Assembly: GCF_001039355.2 (NCBI RefSeq)
Contig: NW_019775584.1
Span: forward strand, 250,001 to 307,897
From: Lingula anatina
Taxonomy: Eukaryota; Brachiopoda; Lingulata; Lingulida; Lingulidae
DNA: 57,897 bases
Reading direction: 5' to 3'
The notes under the pieces are model-generated. The model saw nothing but the letters and a program-made list of their open reading frames with translations, searched no databases and was not told where the DNA came from. The translations under genes and the position numbers were made by a program. The stretch's first letter is position 1, and each line of letters begins with the position of its first letter. Positions 1 to 12,000 of the stretch are shown one piece after another.

Positions 1-3000
1 AAGTTTAAACAGTTTGTTTAACTTACTATATTCCGAAGCATTGGAAATCATTATAAAGTTGACCATCTCCGCTTTTAAAATTAAAAAGTATTTTGTGTGC
101 AAAGTGATTTCAATTTTCATCTGACATGAAGATCCATGTGCCATAAAATTGATATTTTGCCAGAAAAATGTTGGGACTTGCCAATTATCCTCCAGCAGTC
201 CCATTCCATTGTTTTTTAGTATTTTGTTTTGTGTGTCAATATATCTAAATTACACGTTATATTTGTTGTAAACAATTTTGTTGTACCACTAAAAGTAAGT
301 CTTAAAGTTCTTTAAATTAGCCTAGTAATATGCTTATTCCTTGTGATGTGAGGTAGATATGAAGGATATTGTGGCATGTACCGTCTTTCAGAAACAACTT
401 TCTATTATGTTGTACTGGCTCTGGTTCTTTGTATTACTGATTGAGATAGATTATGGGTAGTTTTGTCTTTTGACCAAGATTTTAATACTTTAAGATATTT
501 GTACACATTTTGCACATGTTTGTGTGGTGCTATGGCATGCAGTGTAACACTTTTTCAGTTTTAGTATTGTTGGTTTGTAAGATAAAACTGAGACAACTGT
601 ACTTTATACATAGTAACACAACCCAGCTTAAATGCTTAGCCTGCAAATTCAATTGTCAACGATAGCAGTGACATTTTCATTTGATTTGTATGCACCATAG
701 TTAAGTCTCAGTTTCATGTTTTTTTATTTTAACTCTAGTAGTGGTGGGTGTAACTTGAATATTTGATATGCATGGGAATGAATGTACACAAATACCTATA
801 ATGTTCAGGGAAAACTTTGTAAGAGATGACCATGAAGGCAATATTATCATATCAAGTGTGTCTCATCATTTAACCTGTTATAATTTTTTTTTAATTTTTA
901 TTTATATTTTTAAACTTTTATCAGAATTATAAATTCTATGAAATTTGATTTATGTACATTGAAAATGCAAAAATGCATTTTTATACCTTTTTTCTGATGG
1001 TTTTTGCTGCATCAAAGAACTGATTTTGAAAAAACTAATTCCAAAAATTTAACTGCTTTTTAACTTACTAGAATGAGATACATACATGAGATAGTAAAGA
1101 TCCAAAAAGAGAAGACATGATGTAATTCCAAATGGCCTCATATGCAGCATTTTTATATACAGACACTGAATGTCTGACACATTTATTATTCTGTTTGCTG
1201 AATCATCACTGTTGCTGTCTGACACCTTTGTTGTTTAACCTATAACTGCCAAATTGTATTTTTGATTTACTTTATATTTAATGATTGTCTTTGTTTGGTT
1301 GAAAATGTTCCTTTTGAAATTATAAACATGATTAGTATTATGTTTTCCGTGGTTTCCATAATATGGAAGGTACATAAAGGGTAGCCTGTATCTGTATGCT
1401 TTTTGTCTGTATTAAAGGGTGCATTAAAGTTGCCCCCTACCCTCTTCCATACCCAAACAAATAAATAACATAAAATTTGATCAACTATGCTGTCTTTACC
1501 TTGGGTATCAGTTGAGAGTTGAAAATTTTGGTGATAGAAGACTGTATTGGCACAGGACAAATGAAGATTGGACAGCATAGACCTTGAGCATTGGCACTAA
1601 ACATTGTTGATAAAGCAACATCAAAGTACAGTATTTATAGTTCATACATGTATAGCACAAAAGTATATCTCCAATTATGTCTACCTAAAGTGTACATGTA
1701 CAATCAAATTGATCTTTTAATATGGTAAAACCGTAATGGTGACTTATCTCATTTTTATTCATCACATCAGACCTGATTATTATGCAAAGTTGGACTCTGT
1801 TGATCCTTGAGACATGCCCGGTCGTAACTTGGAAATTACTTTGTATTGATTATACTGTCATTAAGAAGATAAATAAGCCCCCTGCAATAATTGAAAACTG
1901 AGCTTTAAACCATGGTTCATCTGATTTCTTTATATCTTGGCATCAAAAGGAGGTAGGCCTATTGGACTGTCAATTGTAAATTTAATGCATACCAATAGTA
2001 ATTCCTCATTTGATACTATGTATATTTTGTCAGTTAACTGAGAATTGATGACCTACAGAAAAATCAATGTTAAGGTAGTAAAATCTTATACAGATCTGTT
2101 TAAAACCGTTTGGATGCATAGTACCAGTAAAATAGAAGACTAATCACTGTCACGTGCATGTGTATTTTTAATTCCTTATTAACAAGATAGTGATTGGAAT
2201 TTTAAGATATGATAAAACAACTGAATTAAAAAAAAAAAGTATATAATATGAATGTATAAATGCTTGTAAGTGAGCATATTTTTGTTTGAGTGTTCTGTCA
2301 TGTATTTGGGTATGTAAGTTAATTTTTTTTTTCTGCTTTAAGTTATGTAGACCAGTTTGCCCTAAATTATATAAAGTTGAACGTATAGATACTATTTGAT
2401 ATCACTTGACACATATGACACATTAAAACTGAACAAAATGTGTGTCACTGTACAATATAATGTTTAGTGTGTTGTGGTATTGACATTTTGCATGTGATGT
2501 CACTCACTCCCTCACATATAAATATCTGCCTAGATTGCCTTAGTTGGACAGCAATGATGACTTATAGTCATTTGGGAGATAGCAACTTGGCGTTCTGACG
2601 ATATTTTGACTAACACCTTTTCAAAAGGTGCCAGAATTTTTTGTTAGAGTATGGATTTTAACTTACTCGTTCATACAGAACTGAGTGCATTTTGAAGGGG
2701 TGACAATACAAAAATGTACTTAACACCCACAGCTGAGTGTCTCACTGTCTGGTTTTAGTCTGTCTGAAAGTGAGGATGTGTGACCTCTGTGGAAATTGTC
2801 TGTATCAGTGTCCGATGACACTTTTTAATGTAAAATACTGTAACATTCTTTTTACATGATATATTGACAACTTGTCTGTCAGCTGTTGAATATGACATAA
2901 AATTGTTCCACGTGCCATAATGCAAATTTATTGACTTGATACATTTTGATCATTTAATCCATATTTTAATGTAAAACCAAATGCAGGAAAGACTTTTCAT

Positions 3001-3081
3001 ATTTGAAGTAGAGACATAGAGCATTAAATCAAGATACATTACAATATGATATGATGAAGGTTTTTTTCTTTATGGATATAG
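1..3081. other. PDE2A: PDE2A intron sequence, no gene seen
   Basis: AT-rich, full of short stops in all frames. I looked for the preceding part of GAF-A and found no fitting exon, so the acceptor at 3080-3081 belongs to an intron longer than 3 kb. Confidence 0.8.
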
Positions 3082-6000
3082 GATCAGTTTGATGAGCTGT
3101 GTAGGTTCCTCCACCTAGACATCAAATCTTTACTGGGAGTTCCCGTGATCTCCAGGGTGACAGGCAATGTGGTGGCCATAGCATGTGTGGTTAATAAGAT
3201 AGGCCACGACAGGTGAGAATGGACATTAATAATGACAGTGTGTGTGTGTGTGTGTATGTGTGTGTGTGTGTGTGTGTGTGTTTAATTTAAATATGAGGGG
3301 CTGTCAGAAAGTTATGAACCTCACACATTTTTCCAGTTTGATTGTAAACTGCACCATACCTGATATATGCCTAAATATCTTGCTCTTTCTGTATGAGGCT
3401 AAAATCCATTTGACATCCCCTTAAAGCTTGTACAATACAACTAAATATATTGGTCAACAGCTGAACTATTGACATGAAGAGGTTAACAACTAACAGCTGA
3501 TCTAATTTTACATCTATTAAGCTATTATGACATATCAGGACCTTGTCTTCTTGCCTCATGCACAATAGATATTTTGTCAAGTATTGTTATTAATGTTTTG
3601 ATTTTTATTGACTATATATATATCTCCAAAATGTACATCTCCTGCACCAAGTATGGTGAATTTATTAGTCACCAGTTCACCGTAAAAGACCTAAGCAATC
3701 TTTTACTTAACTACTGAAAGGTTTGAGGTGTTTTGAAATATTGTTTCTAAAATGCAGTTGCTGTGACAGGGAATTAAAGGTGTCATTGCTTTTATTTTCA
3801 TTATTGTATTTCCTGCCTAAGTTAATCCCTGTACAATTACGAGTGCTAAAAACAGCTAGGCTCTCAGAAGTTGATGTGGCAACAAAAATTAAAACACTGG
3901 TTTAACCCCCCCCCCCCTGTATAATTCAATATTATGATTGTTTCTAGGTTTTCCAATGGTGATGTTGATGCCATTCAACACTGTTTTAAATACACGGCCA
4001 CAGTCCTAACCAGCACAGTGGCATTCCAGAACGAGAGAAAACTCAAGAACCAGACAGAAGTAAGGATAGATTTACAGCTGAAATGTTGTTTTGCAACTTA
4101 ATTCTTACTTGAATTTGACAGTACAGGTGGAACATGTAGATGAAAACAAAGGATAATTAGAATTTGTACACATAAGATGTATTTTTATTTAACTTGGCAG
4201 GAAGATGAATGAAAAATTCACACCAAAAATCTTAGGAATCTGTTTGAAATTCTTCTGCAAATTTTAGACTGAGGAAATGTTCAATAACTGCTGATGTACT
4301 AGGTAAAACTATTGAAATATTTCCTTGCTTTAAGTGCATAATATTATTTTTAAAAAATATATGTCAATATTTGATACATGATTTAAAGCATTTGTTTATA
4401 TGTTTATGTTCTCTTATGTTCCTTTCATTTCAGGCTCTACTACAGGTAGCAAAGAATCTTTTCACTCATCTTGGTGAGTATGGCAAGAAGGCCATGCATG
4501 CTCTGGAAGTAGATCTAGAAAAGCCTCCATTTCCTCTCACTGCTTCTTTCTCTTCTTCCTCTTCATCCAGTTCTGATCTTATTTGCCATCACAGTGGTGC
4601 TCTAGCACAGCAGGTATCTTCAGAGCAATTCTGTGCACATCTAATGCAATCTCTCACTCTGCTAGACAAAAACATGCAGGCTGCTAAATGTTACCAAAGT
4701 GAAGTTAAATTACCAACTCCAAGACCCAGTGAAGTTGAAGCTGGAGTTAATTTAGATGATACTGAACTTAATTCAAAATTTTACAAAAGTGATGGTGACA
4801 ATATCCATAGGGCACCTGTGGATGATGACTCTAGGCTGACCTCTGACAGAGGTTTTACCCCTAACCCCATGATGACTTCTGAAGAACAGTTGACCTCAGA
4901 ACTGACCTCTGACCCACATATGACCTCTGACCCGCAAATTATAGCTGATCCAAGAATGACATTTGTTCACTCAAAACCGGTTCCTATCAGCTCGGGAAGA
5001 AGCAGTCCTCAAGGAAGTAACACATTGGAGACGCTGAAGGACCTGACCTGGAGAGTCATTCAGAAGCAGGACCACCTGGCTGACCAATTGGTTACTCCAT
5101 CTGGACATCAAGTGACCAGCCCAGCCTGTTTTGCTAGCAGGTATGAGCAGCAGAGAAATGCCTTTGTTAAGCCAAAGTTGAAGACTCCTAGCCCCAGGAA
5201 AGATGATTTGTTTAGTGACCACCACTTGTGTAGACAATCCAACAGCAGGGAGAAGCTGACTAGTGCTCCTTATGATAAAGCTACAAGTCCAGTCTTTAAG
5301 AAGAAAATGGAATTTGCTTTGAAACGATCTTCTGATTCCTCACATAATGCTGACCAAACAGGTTCAAAAACTCTCTTTCAGATGGAAGAAGAATACCAAG
5401 TTGAAAAGGAAATGTTGGCCAGTGCAGAGATTGTTTCCTCATTGCCAGAGAGTGATAATCAGATTGAAAACCAGGATGTTACCTCAGAAGGAGAAGAATC
5501 ATTTACCACTTGTGCAAGCAGGAGTAACAGCACTTTGCCAGATGTGAGTCCACGTTATGATACACCAGCTGGTGCCTCGCCCACACCAGGTGATCACTTT
5601 GATACCTCACCTTATATGTCACCCACACTTGGTGTCAGGGATGATACAGCAAGTCCTATTTTACCAGATGACAGCTTCCGGAGTGAAATGTCTCCTGTTG
5701 AAAATAATTCAGCATCACCAGACATGGTGCCCCTGATTGCTAAGCCTTCATCTGATTCAGGAGAGCAACATTTGGGTGATGTTATGCTTTGTCCACCAAT
5801 AAGCCCCCAGTATGAAGAGCAGACCAACCAAGCAGAGCCAGTGCCCAGCTTGTCAGACATATCCTTGGAGGTGAATGTTTCAACAGAAACCACACCAAGA
5901 AAGCAGGCAGATGTGAAACAAGTGGGCTTTGAGGACACCATCTCAGCCACCTTGGCATTTTCTCCTGAAACAGACCACATGGGAGAGCTGCAGCATATAT

Positions 6001-9000
6001 GCCAGTCAAGTCTTTTGGATGAGGAAGATACTACTTTGACCCCAGTGGTAACCTCTGACATTAACTTGACCTCAGGTCAGGCAGGTGCCCCTTATGCCAG
6101 TGATCTAGCAGAGGGAGCCTGGGAAGAAGGTTTTGACAGGGCAAATTCAGGGGTTCCAAAAAATAGTCAAGATTTTTGTGAGTATAAAGCTCCTTTTACT
6201 GCAGGAAGTGTCCACATTGATCCCCTTTTTCCTCACTTGGATGTTGTGAGAGAGGCGGCAGGTACACAGGCCACAGAACCTGGTGGGAGCCTCCAAAGCA
6301 TGATCAGTAGCACACTTGACACACCAAAAACTGCCAGTGGGATTATAAGGAGGCGTTTGAATACTGCATTCTTAGCATCTGACTCCTCGAGCAGCCTTGA
6401 AACTGAGAATAAGTCTTCTAGCTTCTCTGTTTCTGTGACAGGAGGTCATCATTCTAAATTCACTATGCCAATCTCACAGAACAGTCTTCCTGAAGATCAT
6501 AGCCCAGATATCTCACCAGATCAGGTCCCAAACACTGGATTCTTAGTATCTAACCCACAGACTAGTATCCACCAAGGGCAAGGAACTTCAGGTGTCTCCG
6601 TAATTTTTCCTGAGGAGGTCCTAAACACTGGTTTCCTAGTCTCTAAATCCCAGATCAGTCTCCTTAGGGAAGGGCAAGCACCAGGTAGCTTCTCAGGGAT
6701 TGTAACCAGGGCCTTGAATACTGCTTTATTAGCCCCTGAAAAGAAGGATCTGGATATCATCATTGAAGACATCGATGCCAATCAGCAACATGCAGTGTCA
6801 TATCCAAATCTTGCCTCGAGTAGAGGCTCTACACATAAAAAAGTTGCCAGAGCACGTTTTCTGAGTATGAATACTGGGGAGAATCCTTTGATGTCATTGT
6901 TTTGGCGTAGGTCATGCAGGCCTTGTTTAAGCCTAGATGTGCAGTGGACAACAGAGGGAGCCAGTGTTATGGTTCTGAAGACGCCCAGTGAAGTGGAAGA
7001 TTTGCAAGAATGTATGCATGGTAATGAGTCAGCAAAGTCTGTACGAAATGCTGTATTTTAATTTTTTTCTTTTTTCTTTTGCATTAACCTGTTATTTATA
7101 ATGACTAATGCTAAAGCTTAGAAAAATGTTGTTTTTGCTTTTCATAAAAATATTTCAGGTGTTATATGAAAAATACTGGGCCAATTTCATTGGTTTTGGT
7201 TTTTTAATCTCTTTGTATTGATATAGTAGTGGTTTCTTCAGGTTCTACCCCTACCTTAGACCCACATTGCCATTACTTTAGACTTCTAGAGTTTAGTCTA
7301 GATCCATTATGTAGAATTCATGGTGTGAACTTCATTTTATAATAAAACCTTGATTTGGTGTGGTTTTTACCTGGTTTTACTAAATATATATATATATATT
7401 TTTTTTTAAATCCACATGGAATTGGTCCTTTGTGCTTAATAATTGCATATATGTAAGCCTCTGAAATAGTTAGAGATTATGTAAGGTTGTGTCAGGTAAT
7501 ATCCAGTTCTAGCTGCTTGTAATGAAGTTTAATTGTCATTACTTTTTAATGCTTTTTACAAAATAATATATTTGATGTTTTGCATTTCTCTATTGTACTT
7601 TTCAACTAACACACAGTTTTGTATTGTATGTTTTTCCTTTTATCTATTTCCCTTCCTATTTTTACTTCACATACTATTGGTACAAATATCTGAACTTCAT
7701 ATTATACTTAAAACAATGTAATTACTATATTTTTGAGGGTTTCTGAGAGAGTTTCTTACAGGTCCATGTGGCTAATGCAAATTTAGCTGTTTTACTGTAT
7801 GAATTTACCTTGTGTGGCAAAACCATCTAGTTGTTAGTCCAAAAATAAACACTCCTTTTTTTACATGGCTGTTATAACATCTGTTTTCCCATTGGTCCTC
7901 AGAATTTGCTAATTGACTACATGTATATATGACTAGAGTGTGATATTGTTAGCACATTACAGTAGCTTGCGCTTGTATTTGAAATTAAGACACACAAAAA
8001 AAAAATGACCAAATGCATTTTATTTGAATTAGATGACTTGACTAAACTGCTGCGAGAAATCATGCAAGAAGCCAGGAATTTGACAAAAGCTGAAAGGTAA
8101 TGAATCTGATATCATCTATTAAGTTCAGCAATTATTGCATGTACATGTTTAATTGACCATTTTTTTGCTGCGTAATTTTTTTGAACATCAAGTTTGTACA
8201 TGTTTACTAGCTAAGTTAGTGAGATTGTCTGTTTATGTGTCTGTGTGACTACCTGTCAAGTTGTCTTCTGGGAATACTACCTTGTATTTAAAATTGTGGT
8301 GCCTAAATATGGATTTATTTAAAAGAATAATTAAGCAAGTATCAATCAGGGATGCAACTTTTCTGACAATTGGCCGATTTCCAAATTTATCATTTTTGAG
8401 ATTGATGCAGATCTGCAATAGAAACTGTATATGGGGGAGGGGGGGGAGGTCTGACACCAAGCCGTATTTTCAGACATTTCCACTAAATGGCAGTGTTATC
8501 CCTTATTAATTACATTCCAAACAATTACCTGTATTGGATTAGGCATACAAGTGTACTGTTTGTTAATAAATAGCACATACACTTCTTCATAAAAATGTGT
8601 CAGTATTAGAAACATATTGTCTGACTTGATGTAAGATCAAAAGTCAAGATCTTTTTTTTTTCTGCAATAGAGATCTATGCCTATTGTGTAAATGCATGTG
8701 AATGGATTCATGTAACCTTTTTGTACATTGTTGATTATATACATAATGAAAGTAGAGAATGGGTAATAACAGATGCAGAATAGATTGGTCAAAATAACAG
8801 TTAAACATTTTATTTTGAATATACGCATCATAGATGCAAACATCATGAAACTTTTGTCACAACAAAAGAGCTTCTGTGTTTGTTCTGTCACCATGTAGCA
8901 ATGATCACCAATCTAATCAAATTCCAAGAGTCTCAGCTCAATCAGCCAGCCATTGTATTTTTTTTACTTAATACTATTATTGTATTATTCCTGTTTTATA

Positions 9001-12000
9001 TTTATATTATATCTCCCAAAGTATACTCATTCTAAAAACGGACATAGTCTTGCAGCAAAATGAATAAATAAATGAATACACTCCATCTACCCTCAGCATA
9101 TCGTGTGACCTCGACAAACATGAAATGACACAGAGGGAATACAATAACTTACTGGGTATATAAATATTGATTCTGTTTTTCTCTAGGTGCTCAGTGTTTT
9201 TGTTGGACAGAGACAGTAATGAGCTGGTGGCAAAAGTATTTGATGGAAATGTAGCTAATCCAAAGAACCCAGAGGTAGGTAGAACCCCTATAACAGTATT
9301 AGTTAGAGTCAAGCAGGCATGTGAAAGATAATATAGCCAATTTTAATTAACATGTTTGTTTCTTCAAAAACAAATAATATCGTGGGATTGTTTTTCCCAT
9401 ATTCATCATGCATTTGGTAAAACAAAAAGTTAATTGGCTTAGAAAATGCTAAGCTGATAGAAACTTTGTTAATCCAAACAATGCAAAGGTAGATAGAACT
9501 TAAACATTGCTCCTAGTTTCAAGCAGTTAAGATATAAAAGTCATACATACTCAATTTGGCCCAGGAAAAAAATTCATATGCTTAGTATCCCCTCCACCCC
9601 AAATAGTAAGAGACTCGTAAACAAGATCAGATGACAGCACAATAAGTAGGCTGATTGATATTTGACCAGCATATTCTGCCCTTATTTATGCTAAAACCCA
9701 AATGAGATTTTTATGATTTACTTTGGCTAATTGACCATGTAATGAAAGTAATGCCCTTATGCTATATTCTTGCTTGATACAATTTTCTATAAATCTCTGC
9801 ATGCACAGTCCACAATGTTTAATCCATATTAGGATTTCTAAAATTGATAAGTTTTCATGTTGGTTTTTGTGATATGAACTTCTGATTTGATTACTAATAA
9901 TAGAACCATTGTTTTGCATTTTTTTTTAAATTTTATTCACACATAAAGTGTTTTCACAGCCCATACCCCCTGCACGTGGACTGTGGTACATATTGCAGTC
10001 ATGGTAACCAGAAAGTAATGTGTACACATATAAATGTAGTTGGCAACATGTTCTAGGAAAAAGCACAACTTTTGTTATTTTTAAGTATATTTGGGAAAAC
10101 AAAGGCAAAAAGCATTGGGCACCCATGTAAATTTTGTTGCTATGGCAACATGATTTAGAAAATGCTTGTTTTTTTCATTTTCATAATACAATTTTTAGTG
10201 CTCTTCCACTAATTCATCACTCGTAAAGGTGCCCATTTAAGTCAAACAAATGTGTGCCAAATGTGTGCCCAATTTACATATAGAGACTGACAACCACATT
10301 TGATTCCACTCAAAATATGGAAGGCATATGTTATTCAATCATCATTTTGTATTGATTTAAATTTTGGTGGATAAAAATGTAAAGCAGACAAACTTCTAGT
10401 GTAAATGAGTAAATGTAAATGCTATATGTGTTATCAGATACCTAAAATCTTGAAGCTGGCTGCAGTTATATTAAAATGTTACAGCAGTGACGAAAGAATG
10501 TTCTGCCCTCAGTATAAAATCAAAGCATGTTAATTAGTTCAGTCTGGATTAACATGGTGTGCGGGCAGCATAAGGCTTTCTTTCATCTATTGCTTTTATA
10601 TATCAAAAGGTTTGTTTCAGGCACAAACCGAGATAAGAATTCCTGCAAATCAGGGTATAGCTGGCCATGTAGCTACTTCAGGTAGGTTGGACATGAATAA
10701 ACCAGATGTTTGATATATCTTTTTATATCTGTCTTTTTGCTGCCTATCTTTTTTTTCCAATTTACTTCTGGAAAAAATAAGATGAAGTGCAGCTAATTCT
10801 TTTTTGGGACTTAAGAGATTAAAAAGTTTTACAGAGGGCAAAAAATGTTTTCAACATAACTTTGGTGACCTATTGACAATAAATGACAATTTTCATAATG
10901 TTCAAAAGTGATAAATGCACATGTACTTGTAAATTGTCTGTATTAAAAATCACACGCATGCACACACACATGCACACATTTGTTGTAAGCACACCTCAAA
11001 ATTATATCAGTTTTAAGCTTGCAATTGCCCTTTGTCATGAGTGGACCTTTTTTTTTTTCTCATTGTAGGTGAAATTCTCAACATCCGCGATGCCTATGCC
11101 CATCCATTATTCTACAGAGGTGTTGATGAAAGCACAGGCTTTAGAACAAGGTGTGTGATAAAATTTTGTCCAATGATATATATGTATATAAAATAACACC
11201 ATCCTGTGATAATAGGTAATTTTTAAAAATAATTATTCCACCCTGGACCCAAATATTTTGAACTAAATTCCATTTTATGATTCAATTCCAAGCTAATCTA
11301 ATCACTAAGATTAAGAAGCTTGTAATTATAATGATTAAACTACATTATTTAAAGAACTGTTCTATATACAGACAGAATAACAGAATAAACAATGTCAAGC
11401 TACCAGATGGTTTCCCAAATAGACATTAAGACAATAAGTTAACACATGTTAACTAATAAAATGTTCATCTCAGCTAGGGGAGACTAATAAATAACACATG
11501 ATTGTAATATCAGTCAGGGTATTTTTCTTGTTTTTTATGTCAGGTATTATTGAAGTGATGATAAAAGCCATTTTCATTTTCAGAAATATTCTGTGTTTTC
11601 CAATTATGGATGAAAAACGTAAGTACAGCCCAAAGTGCCAGACAATTTCAATTGTCGTTAATTAAGTTGTTTTCAGAATTATTTTCACCTTTACCCTTGT
11701 GTAAATGAATTCAAGTTAGAACTGTGTAAGTAAAGGAGCAGTATGGTCATTTGTAAATTATTTCAAATATTCAAATGCTTCATTTATTGCTATATGTTTT
11801 ATCTTTGAAGATTAATCATTTTTACTTACCCAAATGTACTTCTGATCATGAAGCAAAATAACTTAAGAAAAAATTGAATCAACATATATACAAACAAAAA
11901 ATTATTTGGGGGGAGATAAGCAATAAATTTTGTGCCAATTTGATGAAAAATTGCTGCACTGAAAGACTTTTTTCTCAAAACTTAGTGGCCACCTTGTCTT

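Noticed and set aside
4371-4433. ATG at 4371 as a start for the long ORF (and 14477 in copy 2)
   Set aside because: These codons precede a good polypyrimidine tract and CAG acceptor, so they are intron; the frame is entered from the upstream exon.
5612-6061. 149-codon open frame on the minus strand, also in copy 2 (15682-16137)
   Set aside because: Antisense shadow of the long plus-strand ORF; its composition follows from the codons of the other strand and it has no splice context.
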